Source: Methanobacteriota archaeon (GTDB taxonomy: Archaea > Thermoplasmatota > E2 > DHVEG-1). Taken from it: DNA of 26,084 bases. The notes below the pieces were generated by a model. It was not told where the DNA came from. It worked only from the letters and a program-made list of their open reading frames with translations, and did not search any database. A program made the translations under genes and the position numbers. Location: positions 1 to 26,084 of the forward strand of contig JAPKYG010000126.1 in the NCBI GenBank assembly GCA_026394435.1, given 5' to 3'. Below are positions 7,310 through 14,547 of this stretch, one piece after another (position 1 is the first letter of the stretch; each line of letters starts with the position of its first letter).

Positions 7310-8965
7310 ATGAAATCAAAACAGACAGAGTGTGACACTGTTTTTAAGAAAGACAGATATGAAGAGCTCTATAAAACATTTACTTGGAAAGTACCAACCC
7401 ATTACAACTTTGGCTTTGACGTTGTCGATCAATGGGCAGAAGACCGAACAAAACTTGCGTTAATCTCGATTGACAGAACTGGGGAGAAAGCACGGTACCA
7501 CACGTTCTACGACCTGAAGGTGCAGTCAAATCAATTTGCAAACGTTATCCGCGGGCTCGGAGTGAAAAAAGGAGACCGTGTCTTGGTTATCTTACAAAGC
7601 ATCCCGGAGTGGTATATTGCACTTATCGGGATGTTTAAACTCGGAGTCGTGCCGATGCCAGGGACTGTACTGTTAACCTCGAAAGACATCGAATACCGAG
7701 TGAATCGATCTGAAGCATGCATGATCCTTACTGATCTTGATCATGCGGATCGAGTAGAAGCAGTCAGAAAGAACTGCCCGACACTTAAACACATCATGCT
7801 CGTTGATGGAAAACGCAACGGATGGTTGAACTTCACAGACGAGATGAAAGTTGTTTCCCGGGAGCTTTCACAAAAAGTGGTTGGAAAAACACGTGCGGAT
7901 GAACCCTTACTTATCTACTTTACATCAGGAACAACAGGACATCCAAAAATGGTACTCCATACACACAGTTACCCCCTAGGGCATGAAGTGACCGCGAAAT
8001 TCGCCCAAGCACTCACGAAATGTGACCTTCATTGGACGGTCTCTGAAACCGGGTGGGCAAAAGCAGCTTGGGGAAAACTGTTCGGCCAGATGATAGTCGG
8101 CGCTGCCATCATCCAATGGGAGACCCCAGGTCGGTTCGATGCAGATGGTCTTCTCAAAGCAATGGAGAAATACGGAGTCACCACATTTTGTGCGCCACCA
8201 ACCGTCTATCGTATGCTTATTCAAATGGATCTTTCAAAATACAAGCTCAAACTTCGACATTGCATGAGCGCAGGAGAACCGCTAAACCCTGAGGTGATTA
8301 GAGTATGGAAAGACGCGTACGGACTTGAAATCTATGATTTCTTCGGACAAACCGAGACAGTTTGTGTCCTATCCAATTTCCCTTTTATGCCCATTAAATA
8401 CGGTTCTGTTGGAAAACCAACCCCAGGCCATGATGTGCGCATTGTTGACGATGACGGAAAAGAACTGAAAGTAAACGAAGCCGGAAATATCGCACTCTAC
8501 ATAGGTGATATACGTCCACCAGGGTTATTTAAAGAATATTGGAAAGACCCGGATATCATGAAGAAATCATTCAAAGACAACTATTATTATACTGGTGATC
8601 AAGGATACAAGGACCAGGATGGGTACTTCTGGTTTGTTGGACGGGATGATGACATCATTAAATCCTCTGGGTATCGGATCGGGCCTTTCGAGGTAGAATC
8701 CGCGCTCATTGAACATGATGCAGTTGCTGAATGTGCAGTGGTTGGCGCTCTCGATCCAGAAGGAGTCCGAGGTATTGTCGTGAAAGCCTATGTTGTTCTT
8801 GTAAAAGGATACAAACCATCGGAGGCTCTTACAAAAGAACTTCAAGAACATGTGAAAAATGTCACTGCACCATACAAATATCCACGAATTATCGAATATA
8901 TGGATGAGTTGCCAAAAACAATCTCTGGTAAAATTTTACGACGAGAGCTTCGGAATAAAAAATAA
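7310..8965 (+). CDS. AMP-forming acyl-CoA synthetase (ACSM/acetyl-CoA synthetase-like)
   Basis: The enzyme activates a carboxylic acid to its CoA thioester with ATP. The 551-residue product has the ANL-superfamily core motifs in order: YFTSGTTGHPK phosphate loop at about 203-213, YDFFGQTET at about 342, YYTGDQG at about 425, the hinge SGYRIGPFEVE at about 451, and the C-terminal LPKTISGKILRREL with the adenylation lysine. The region is closest in feel to medium or branched-chain ACSM enzymes, but substrate cannot be assigned. A GGGGGA ribosome site precedes the ATG. Being downstream of the dehydrogenase, it probably feeds it substrate or recycles free branched acids. It ends convergently with the geranylgeranyl-reductase gene. 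Confidence 0.94.
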   Translation: MKSKQTECDTVFKKDRYEELYKTFTWKVPTHYNFGFDVVDQWAEDRTKLALISIDRTGEKARYHTFYDLKVQSNQFANVIRGLGVKKGDRVLVILQSIPEWYIALIGMFKLGVVPMPGTVLLTSKDIEYRVNRSEACMILTDLDHADRVEAVRKNCPTLKHIMLVDGKRNGWLNFTDEMKVVSRELSQKVVGKTRADEPLLIYFTSGTTGHPKMVLHTHSYPLGHEVTAKFAQALTKCDLHWTVSETGWAKAAWGKLFGQMIVGAAIIQWETPGRFDADGLLKAMEKYGVTTFCAPPTVYRMLIQMDLSKYKLKLRHCMSAGEPLNPEVIRVWKDAYGLEIYDFFGQTETVCVLSNFPFMPIKYGSVGKPTPGHDVRIVDDDGKELKVNEAGNIALYIGDIRPPGLFKEYWKDPDIMKKSFKDNYYYTGDQGYKDQDGYFWFVGRDDDIIKSSGYRIGPFEVESALIEHDAVAECAVVGALDPEGVRGIVVKAYVVLVKGYKPSEALTKELQEHVKNVTAPYKYPRIIEYMDELPKTISGKILRRELRNKK

Positions 8966-8980
8966 TATCTCCTCTCGTCT

Positions 8981-8994
8981 CCTTTTATTTTTTA
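8981..8994 (+). terminator. T-tract terminator after acyl-CoA synthetase
   Basis: CCTTTTATTTTTTA follows the plus-strand stop by about 15 nt. Archaeal RNA polymerase commonly ends at such U-tracts without a hairpin. It overlaps the end of the convergent gene. Confidence 0.4.
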
Positions 8995-10190
8995 CTAAAC
9001 AAATCCTTCAATGATGCATAGATAAATCGCATAATGAGGGCGTTTTTATATTTCGAAAAACTGATTTGCCCGCCAGTTACACCAATGATTAATTGTGCGA
9101 ATTTTTTATCTCGCGTAAGCAATCGTACTATTTTTTCAGAATCCGTTCCCCACTGTTTATTAAATCGTCCAAGTAACTTGAGATCCTTCCCAAAATCATC
9201 ATTCCACAATATCTGATAATGTGATAAAAATTGCTTGCGGAGATCTTTGGCTTTCAATCCATCCGCTATAACGTTTGCAGCGATCTGCCCAGAAGCCATC
9301 GCGTAATAAATTCCTTCACCGGTGATAGGGTTGACAAACCCTGCGGCATCCCCGCATAGTATCACGCGAGCTCCATACGTGTTTTCCAGTGGAAAGATAG
9401 GAAGAATCGCACCTTTGAGATTTTCAACAGGAAAATCTTCGGGTAGAAGTCCCTTTTCTTTTAAGTTTGCAATAAACGCCTCATACGTTTCCTTCAGTGG
9501 GGTTTTTGATTTTGATTTCGGAATCGCAGATTGAAATTCACCGATCCCGATATTTACACAGTTTTTCTTTGGAAACATCCAACCGTAACCAGCGATTCCT
9601 TGTGCTTTAATAAAAAGATGAACCAACCGTTTCTTTGTAAAGTATTTATCAAGTTGCTTTGGAGTCAACGGTTGTTCTTGAACAAGTGCAATACAGAGGG
9701 TCTCTAGTTTTTTACTAAGATTTGTTTTGTCCGCAACAACACTTTGCGTCCCATCACAGCCGATCACCGCCTGTGCTTCAATTGTTTGACCGTCGTCTAA
9801 TAGAACAGATGCGTTGTTTTGTTTGATTGAGACGTCAATGACTGTTTTTCCACCAAGAAATGTTGCACCTGCTTTTACAGCAAGGTTTACTAACCCATAA
9901 TCAAAGTCTTTCCGAAGAACGTTCATAAGTAACGGTTTTTCTCTGATGAGATCAAGCTTATAGCGAAGGGACGAAGAACAGGTAATACTGCCATAAGAGA
10001 CGGAATCAATAAAGGGCTTGATGTAAGGAAATCGTTTCTGTACGCGAGTGGGAAGACCACCACCACAGGCTTTCTCTCGAGGAAACTCTGCTTTATCGAT
10101 CAAAACGACAGGGATTCCTTTCTCTGCAAGGTATTTTGCAGCTGTAGAACCGGCTGGCCCGGCTCCGACAACTATAACATCATACTTCAT
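8985..10190 (-). CDS. Geranylgeranyl reductase family FAD protein
   Basis: The family saturates geranylgeranyl chains of archaeal ether lipids. Visible are the N-terminal dinucleotide fold VIVVGAGPAGSTAAKYLAEKG with a downstream Asp (VVLIDKAEFPREK), the family CGGG motif, the substrate-side YGWMFP (YxWxFP) motif and the second FAD motif GDAAGFVNPITGEGI. The start used is ATG 10190 (401 residues), which places the FAD fold at the N-terminus. A GTG at 10226 would add 12 residues and overlap the preceding gene. It follows the carboxyltransferase gene after 19 nt and so appears to be the last gene of the carboxylase operon. Linking a lipid reductase to leucine catabolism is unexpected. A catabolic role on an isoprenoid acyl substrate is possible but unproven. 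Confidence 0.9.
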   Translation of the reverse strand: MKYDVIVVGAGPAGSTAAKYLAEKGIPVVLIDKAEFPREKACGGGLPTRVQKRFPYIKPFIDSVSYGSITCSSSLRYKLDLIREKPLLMNVLRKDFDYGLVNLAVKAGATFLGGKTVIDVSIKQNNASVLLDDGQTIEAQAVIGCDGTQSVVADKTNLSKKLETLCIALVQEQPLTPKQLDKYFTKKRLVHLFIKAQGIAGYGWMFPKKNCVNIGIGEFQSAIPKSKSKTPLKETYEAFIANLKEKGLLPEDFPVENLKGAILPIFPLENTYGARVILCGDAAGFVNPITGEGIYYAMASGQIAANVIADGLKAKDLRKQFLSHYQILWNDDFGKDLKLLGRFNKQWGTDSEKIVRLLTRDKKFAQLIIGVTGGQISFSKYKNALIMRFIYASLKDLFSKK

Positions 10191-10209
10191 AGCGAAACCA
10201 ACAGTATGC

Positions 10210-11817
10210 TTACATCCGGAAAACACCGGGTTTCCAACCAGGTATCGGTGCGTTTAAGGATGCAGAAATTCCAAGCCCAAGAACTAAACGAGTATCTACA
10301 GGGTCAATGATACCGTCATCCCAGATACGAGCAGTGCTGTAATAAGGGTTTCCCTCCATTTCATATTTTTTCAGGATCGGATCGGTTAATTGTTTTTCTT
10401 CTTTCTTGGTCATTTCAATGCCTTTTCGCCAGAGCTGATCCCGCTTCACCGTAAGAAGCACGGTTGCTGCCTGTTGACCGCCCATGACCGAGATACGAGC
10501 ATTCGGCCACATCCACAGCTGCCGCGGGCCATACGCCCTGCCACACATCCCGTAGTTGCCGGCACCAAACGAACCCCCGATGATGACGGTGAATTTAGGC
10601 ACCTGGGCACAGGTTACCGCAGCGACCATTTTTGCTCCATCCTTGGCGATCCCGCCAGCTTCGTATTTCCTGCCAACCATAAACCCGGTAATGTTCTGTA
10701 AAAAAACAAGAGGTATTTTTCGCTGGCAACACAGTTCAATAAAATGGGTTCCTTTCAATGCTGATTCAGAGAACAGTACACCATTATTTGCTAGGATCCC
10801 AACAGGGTATCCCATGATCCGGGCAAATCCACAGACCAATGTTGTTCCGTAGAGTGCCTTAAACTCATGGAACCGCGATCCATCGACGATGCGAGCAATA
10901 ATCTCCCGTACTTCAAAGGGCTTGCGCGGGTCTTTTGACAGGATCCCATAGATTTCTTTAATATCGTACGCTGGTTCTTCTGGTTTTTTAATGTCCAGAT
11001 GGGTTTTCTCAGGTCGATTCAGGTTCTCAACGATATTTTGTGTGATACGGATTGCATCACGATCATCGAGAGCATAATGGTCTGTAACACCACTTTCCCG
11101 ACAATGTGTGTCAGCGCCGCCGAGCTCTTCTGCGGTGACTTCTTCGCCAGTTGCTGCTTTGACAAGAGGAGGCCCTCCAAGGAAAATAGTTCCGGTTCCT
11201 TTCACGATCACGGTTTCATCAGACATTGCTGGTACGTATGCGCCGCCAGCGGTACATGACCCCATCACAACCGCGATTTGCGGAATCTCCATGGACGACA
11301 TCTTCGCCTGATTATAAAAAATCCGTCCAAAGTGCTCTCTGTCAGGGAATACCTCATCCTGCATTGGCAGAAAAGCGCCACCAGAATCAACCAAATAAAT
11401 ACACGGTAGATTGTTTTCCATAGCAATTTCTTGTGCACGAAGATGCTTCTTAACCGTAATCGGATAATAGGTACCACCGGTGACGGTTGCATCGTTTGCA
11501 ACAATCATGACTTCCCGGCCATGGATAATGCCTATTCCAGTGACGATACCTGCGGCTGGCGCCTTATTCTCATACATATCATAGCCTGCAAGCGTATTGA
11601 ACTCCATGAATGGTGAATCAGGATCGAGAAGCGCGTCAATACGTTCCCGTGCAAGCATCTTATTGCGAGACTTATGAAGCTTTACCACCTCATCACCACC
11701 GCCTTTAAACGCAACTGCAATCTTCTCTTTCATATCTTTTGATAGTGTCTCATAATGAATGAAGTTATCTTTGTATTCCTTACTCGAAGTATTAATTGTG
11801 CTATCAATAATTTCCAT
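10210..11817 (-). CDS. liuB: 3-methylcrotonyl-CoA carboxylase carboxyltransferase (beta) subunit
   Basis: The 535-residue product transfers CO2 from carboxybiotin to an acyl-CoA. It follows the MCC beta subunit along its whole length rather than propionyl- or acetyl-CoA carboxylase beta. Examples are VKKHLRAQEIAMENNLPCIY, CTAGGAYVPAMSDE, GTIFLGGPPLVKAATGEEV, FLQNITGFMVGRKYEAGG, GSFGAGNYGMCGRAYGPR and the terminal DTRLVLGLGISASLNAP. The oxyanion-hole glycines of both crotonase-like halves are present. MCC is the leucine-degradation carboxylase. Translation starts 1 nt after the carrier stop, and the end of the carrier gene (GAGGAGGAA, encoding three Glu) doubles as a near-ideal ribosome-binding site, so the two are coupled. 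Confidence 0.95.
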   Translation of the reverse strand: MEIIDSTINTSSKEYKDNFIHYETLSKDMKEKIAVAFKGGGDEVVKLHKSRNKMLARERIDALLDPDSPFMEFNTLAGYDMYENKAPAAGIVTGIGIIHGREVMIVANDATVTGGTYYPITVKKHLRAQEIAMENNLPCIYLVDSGGAFLPMQDEVFPDREHFGRIFYNQAKMSSMEIPQIAVVMGSCTAGGAYVPAMSDETVIVKGTGTIFLGGPPLVKAATGEEVTAEELGGADTHCRESGVTDHYALDDRDAIRITQNIVENLNRPEKTHLDIKKPEEPAYDIKEIYGILSKDPRKPFEVREIIARIVDGSRFHEFKALYGTTLVCGFARIMGYPVGILANNGVLFSESALKGTHFIELCCQRKIPLVFLQNITGFMVGRKYEAGGIAKDGAKMVAAVTCAQVPKFTVIIGGSFGAGNYGMCGRAYGPRQLWMWPNARISVMGGQQAATVLLTVKRDQLWRKGIEMTKKEEKQLTDPILKKYEMEGNPYYSTARIWDDGIIDPVDTRLVLGLGISASLNAPIPGWKPGVFRM

Positions 11818-11818
11818 A

Positions 11819-12310
11819 CTATTCCTCCTCTTTTTCTATCTCAGCGGTGAGTTGGCCTATCTCAATCTGATCTTTTTCTTTAAAATGAATCTTCTTGACT
11901 TTCCCATCATACGGGGCGCGTATCAGATATTCCATCTTCATTGCCTCGATTACCAGGATAACATCATCTTTCTTTACTTGGGAGCCTTCCTTGACTTTGG
12001 CATGGACAACAGTTCCCGATATGGGTGAATTCAAATCTCCTTCTTTTTTCTCTGTCTTTTTCCTTCCGGTAAGTTCGATGCGCTTTACTTTAAAGATGCT
12101 CCCATCAATAAATACAAATTTGCTGTCATCTCCCTGAGAGATGACACTTTTAATTATTCGGTCACCAAGCTGTACTGAAAGTTGTCCGGGTTTTACCTCT
12201 GTAGCAGTGACGGTGTACTCGTTGTTATCATAGGTAATGAAAAACTGGTTATCTCTGCGTTCCACCGTCACATTGTACACATGAGTATTATGCTCGTAAT
12301 TAATGAACAT
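11819..12310 (-). CDS. Biotin carboxyl carrier subunit with BT-like barrel
   Basis: The 163-residue protein carries the biotinylation motif EAMKM with K125 in a C-terminal biotinyl domain (about 92-160). The N-terminal 80 residues (NTHVYNVTVERRDNQFFITY and onward) look like the beta-barrel of the BT domain that links biotin carboxylase and carrier in fused MCC alpha subunits. So the alpha subunit is split here inside the BT domain. Its ATG and first five codons are the 17-bp repeat that bounds the integrated element, which separates it by 3.95 kb from the biotin carboxylase gene. Without the element the ATG would fall 2 nt after the carboxylase stop. A TATATATA in the element end lies 26-27 nt upstream of the ATG, implying a new, leaderless transcript. 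Confidence 0.93.
   Translation of the reverse strand: MFINYEHNTHVYNVTVERRDNQFFITYDNNEYTVTATEVKPGQLSVQLGDRIIKSVISQGDDSKFVFIDGSIFKVKRIELTGRKKTEKKEGDLNSPISGTVVHAKVKEGSQVKKDDVILVIEAMKMEYLIRAPYDGKVKKIHFKEKDQIEIGQLTAEIEKEEE
12294..12310. repeat. Left attachment-site core (17-bp direct repeat)
   Basis: TCGTAATTAATGAACAT is identical to 16240-16256. Read on the minus strand it is the ATG and first codons of the carrier gene. The identity ends exactly at the flanking bases on both sides. Confidence 0.92.
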
Positions 12311-12332
12311 TTAAATCACCATGTTCGTAAAG

Positions 12333-12340
12333 TATATATA
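12333..12340. promoter_or_regulatory. Symmetric TATATATA serving divergent promoters
   Basis: TATATATA is self-complementary. Its centre is 26-27 nt from the minus-strand carrier ATG (12310), the ideal archaeal TATA-to-start distance for a leaderless mRNA. It is also about 32 nt before the plus-strand integrase ATG at 12369. It lies inside the element, about 30 bp from the attachment core. Confidence 0.55.
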
Positions 12341-12368
12341 TTCTCTATGTATTCTTAATATTGATAGC

Positions 12369-13766
12369 ATGATAGGAAAAGAGAATAAGGGCAAGCGTAA
12401 AAGGTTTACGCATATCAGTAAAGAGAATACAAAGATAATAACAGAGTATGTCATATATAGGACAGCAAAGAAAACTCTAGAGATGAAATCACAAAGAAAT
12501 GTCAAAATAGCATTGGAAAAATTAGCTGATCATCTAGGTAAAAAATCATTAAAGGATGCAACCAAAGAAGATTTGGTAGATTACTTTGGTGATACAAAGA
12601 TATTCGATCAGCATAATAGATCCAGAGATTCTAATGCTGTATTGATAATACCTTTTTATCGTTGGGTGGAAGGAATAGAGGATAAGACAAGACCATCAAA
12701 TATGAAATGGTACGAAGGTCAAACAAACCAACAGAAAAGAAGGTATTTAGATCCGCAGAGAAAAGAGAAGGATCTAATTACAGTCGAGGATTACGAGAAG
12801 ATAATCACGGCGTCAAATGATGCATACGGTCAAGAAAAAGCATTATGGGAGACGATGTATCTATCAGGAGCACGACCCAACGAAATAGCACAGCTGAAGA
12901 TTAAAGACGTAACAGAAGAAAAAGACGGTAACTATACAATAATGATAGATCAAGGTAACTCAAAGACAATACCAAGAAAGATACCATTACCAGAGCAACC
13001 ATATAATCTCATAAGATGGCTAGGAACTCATCCCTTAAAAGCAGATAAAAAAGCGTCATTATGGATGTCATTGAAGACATCAGAAAAAATAGATACGCAG
13101 AATGGAGAATTTATAACAAGACGTTTCACAGCATTAAAAGAAAAGGTATCAATAAAAAAGACATTGTTACCTAAGAGTTTTCGTAAAACAAGAGCAACGA
13201 TATTGTTCCAAGATAAAAACTATAATGATGGTGATATAGCTAAGATTATGGGTTGGACACCCATGACAGTAGCGCAAAGACGAGTAGAATATGATTTAAC
13301 GGATTTTGACGATCTTAAAAAGAAGGTCTTTGCTAAACCAAGATTATCCATAAGTTATGATGAATTGGATAAACAAAAGAAAACAATGGAACAGAAACAC
13401 GAAAAAGACATACAGGATCTTAAAAAAAGAATAGCTGGATTAGATAAAATAAATAAAAAATTTAGAGTTCCAATGGATTTTCTAGAAGCTTTTGCAAATG
13501 TACTTTATATTCAAGTTGAATATTGGTTAGATGATCTTAAAAAAGGAAATAAAAGTTTTTGGACTGGTAAAGAAGATATATTATATAAAGCTGTCAGTTT
13601 GTTAAAAGATGATGGAATTAAGCAATTTAAAGAATATAATGACCAAAAAAAAAAAAAGCAAAAAAGGAAAAAAAATAAGAATCAGTTAATGACAGAAGTG
13701 TCTTTACGGGGGGATAGGCCCAGGGAGATGGGGGCGAAGACCCCTCTCCCGGGTAATACACTGTAA
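12369..13766 (+). CDS. int: Tyrosine recombinase/integrase
   Basis: Site-specific recombinase of the element. An N-terminal SAM-like core-binding domain (about 30-120) is followed by the catalytic domain. The first Arg is in YLSGARPNEIAQL, KxxR (KSFRKTR) replaces the common HxxR as in SSV-type archaeal integrases, and GWTPMTVAQRRVEY carries the presumed nucleophile Tyr. About 140 residues follow the Tyr: a charged coiled coil, a compact segment and a Lys-rich tail, much longer than Xer-type proteins. The start at ATG 12369 is preferred because the earlier in-frame ATG at 12321 lies upstream of the TATA box. The last 22 or so codons read through a strong RNA hairpin after a run of 13 A, so the true C-terminus is doubtful. 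The gene is complete and next to attL, hence not split by integration. Confidence 0.9.
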   Translation: MIGKENKGKRKRFTHISKENTKIITEYVIYRTAKKTLEMKSQRNVKIALEKLADHLGKKSLKDATKEDLVDYFGDTKIFDQHNRSRDSNAVLIIPFYRWVEGIEDKTRPSNMKWYEGQTNQQKRRYLDPQRKEKDLITVEDYEKIITASNDAYGQEKALWETMYLSGARPNEIAQLKIKDVTEEKDGNYTIMIDQGNSKTIPRKIPLPEQPYNLIRWLGTHPLKADKKASLWMSLKTSEKIDTQNGEFITRRFTALKEKVSIKKTLLPKSFRKTRATILFQDKNYNDGDIAKIMGWTPMTVAQRRVEYDLTDFDDLKKKVFAKPRLSISYDELDKQKKTMEQKHEKDIQDLKKRIAGLDKINKKFRVPMDFLEAFANVLYIQVEYWLDDLKKGNKSFWTGKEDILYKAVSLLKDDGIKQFKEYNDQKKKKQKRKKNKNQLMTEVSLRGDRPREMGAKTPLPGNTL

Positions 13767-13790
13767 GGACACATGCTGTGGTAACAGCAT
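13698..13790 (+). ncRNA. Strong multi-stem RNA structure over the integrase 3' end
   Basis: An outer 10-bp stem pairs GTGTCTTTAC (13698-13707) with GTAAGGACAC (13763-13772, one G-U). Inside, CCC, GGGAGA and GGGG on the 5' side (about 13719-13734) pair with CCCC, TCTCCC and GGG (about 13741-13753) around a GCGAAGA loop, 13 pairs in all. A separate perfect 7-bp hairpin, ATGCTGT-GGTA-ACAGCAT, follows at 13773-13790. The block is G+C-rich in A+T-rich surroundings. It could be a stable 3' end, an independent small RNA or an H/ACA-like guide: an ACA lies near the base of the stem, but no kink-turn was verified. No function is assigned. Confidence 0.45.
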
Positions 13791-13814
13791 TTCTCCAGAT
13801 TTCTTGTATTGACA

Positions 13815-13885
13815 GTTGATTACTTATTCCTCTATATGTAATCGACAGCTCACATTAGTCTATGGCTAATGTGGGCTTATTCTTT
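13815..13885 (+). terminator. Two tandem hairpins, terminator-like
   Basis: GTTGATTAC (13815-13823) pairs with GTAATCGAC (13838-13846, one G-U). CACATTAG (13851-13858) pairs with CTAATGTG (13866-13873), extended by AGCT/GGCT to 12 pairs. The second hairpin is followed by TTATTCTTT. This closes the integrase transcription unit just before the next TATA box. Confidence 0.45.
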
Positions 13886-13900
13886 AATCGAGTAGAAAAA

Positions 13901-13908
13901 TATATAAA
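13901..13908 (+). promoter_or_regulatory. TATA box of the 64-codon ORF
   Basis: TATATAAA, preceded by an A-run, is centred 27-28 nt before the ATG at 13932. This is the geometry of an archaeal leaderless promoter and the main evidence that the small ORF is expressed. Confidence 0.6.
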
Positions 13909-13931
13909 TCGTTGATATTTAATATAGGCAT

Positions 13932-14126
13932 ATGTCGAAGTCTAAAAAGTATGTATATTATCGGTATAGAGGAAAGGTCTATCGTTACCTGGATTCCAGA
14001 AAGGGTAAGAAAGAGATTGGTCCTGCGACCGGAAGGGAGCGCCCAGGAAGCGCAACAGCGCGCTCCTGGACAGGGTGTAAAACCTGCCCGGAAGACCAAA
14101 AGGTCGCTCCGAGGGAGCAATTCTAA
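13932..14126 (+). CDS. Small basic Tyr-rich protein of the element, unknown function
   Basis: The 64-codon ORF is placed exactly for leaderless initiation from the TATA box at 13901-13908. The first 30 or so residues (MSKSKKYVYYRYRGKVYRYL...) are basic and tyrosine-rich, like a small nucleic-acid-binding protein. The remainder (from about IGPATGRERP) is encoded by a G+C-rich, strongly self-complementary stretch and has no obvious fold. Either the gene reads into a 3' RNA structure, as the integrase seems to, or a frameshift has occurred. The overlapping frame from 13912 gives another basic tail in the same stretch. I do not recognise a family. Confidence 0.45.
   Translation: MSKSKKYVYYRYRGKVYRYLDSRKGKKEIGPATGRERPGSATARSWTGCKTCPEDQKVAPREQF
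14019..14118 (+). other. G+C-rich self-complementary block
   Basis: Several stems can form: GGTC-CTGC-GACC (14019-14030); either GGAGCGC (14036-14042) with GCGCTCC (14060-14066), or CCAGGA plus GCGC with GCGC plus TCCTGG (14043-14069, AACA loop); CAGG/CCTG (14071-14086); GACC-AAAA-GGTC (14094-14105); and GCTCC-GAG-GGAGC (14106-14118). Two alternatives are mutually exclusive, so it could switch conformation. It sits at the 3' end of the 64-codon ORF. Confidence 0.4.
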
Positions 14127-14200
14127 TTTCTTACCCCTATAAAGTAAGAAATAATATTCATAAGTATGTTCGTATTTTGCGAAGTATTAAATACATAAAG

Positions 14201-14209
14201 TTTAAAAAA
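14201..14209 (+). promoter_or_regulatory. TATA-like box upstream of candidate RNA
   Basis: TTTAAAAAA lies 25-30 nt before 14232, where the outer stem of the candidate RNA begins. No ORF starts there, so the spacing suggests a promoter for an untranslated RNA. Confidence 0.35.
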
Positions 14210-14231
14210 GAATGTCGTATTCTCTTTATTA

Positions 14232-14323
14232 GACATCACTATGATGTTGATCCAATAGCGTCAGATGACTGAGGATCTTACTGGCACGCTTGTGCTAGTA
14301 TTACATCATATCAAAGTAGTGTC
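14232..14323 (+). ncRNA. Candidate structured RNA with branched fold
   Basis: This lies in the 292-base gap between ORFs. Closing pairs are GACA (14232-14235) with TGTC (14320-14323), then TATGATGT (14240-14247) with ACATCATA (14303-14310). Two arms lie inside: GATCC (14249-14253) with GGATC (14273-14277), and TACTGGCAC (14279-14287) with GTGCTAGTA (14292-14300, one G-U, GCTT loop). The result is a three-way junction of about 92 nt. A TATA-like box is correctly spaced upstream. A copy-number-control or replication-regulating RNA ahead of the replication gene is one possibility. Confidence 0.45.
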
Positions 14324-14418
14324 AGATTCTAAGGAAATACTATCGAGTGAAAGGAGATAATAGAAAGAAAGATGGTTGTAAATAATGCTAAAATGTGTAA
14401 ACCATAAAGAGATAAAAA

Positions 14419-14547
14419 ATGCCAATAAGAATAAATTCTAAAGAAATCAAAGTGAAAGATGTAGTTAATCTAATGGATTACATGGATTTGATTGGGATCA
14501 AATACGATTTAGTATTTGAGCTTAAGGACTTTAAAGAACATGATTGA
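14419..14547 (+). CDS. 42-residue ORF coupled to the putative replication gene
   Basis: ATG at 14419 opens a 42-codon frame with an even acidic/basic mix (starts MPIRINSKEIKVKDVV, ends LKDFKEHD). It has no membrane segment and no Cys. Its stop (14545-14547) overlaps the ATG at 14540 of the next gene by 8 nt, which suggests translational coupling, as for small copy-control proteins ahead of replication genes. The sequence looks protein-like (helix, then beta strand), but no family is recognised. The ribosome site upstream is weak. Confidence 0.45.
   Translation: MPIRINSKEIKVKDVVNLMDYMDLIGIKYDLVFELKDFKEHD

Noticed and set aside
12321..12368. Integrase start at ATG 12321
   Set aside because: This ATG precedes the TATATATA promoter, and the added residues (FVKYIYSLCILNIDS) are unlike an integrase N-terminus.
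14027..14042. CCGGAAGGGAGC resembles the SRP RNA helix 8 loop
   Set aside because: The flanking symmetric-loop sequences and the long pairing partner strands of an SRP RNA are missing; the match is too short.
14241..14272. Possible C/D box guide RNA (ATGATGT as C box, CTGA as D box)
   Set aside because: The C box deviates at its last base, no D'/C' pair lies at guide spacing, and the same bases are better explained by the branched stems at 14232-14323.
14372..14407. 11-codon frame MVVNNAKMCKP after AAGGAGA
   Set aside because: The spacing from the ribosome site is long (about 15 nt) and the peptide is too short to separate from chance; a leader-peptide role cannot be excluded.
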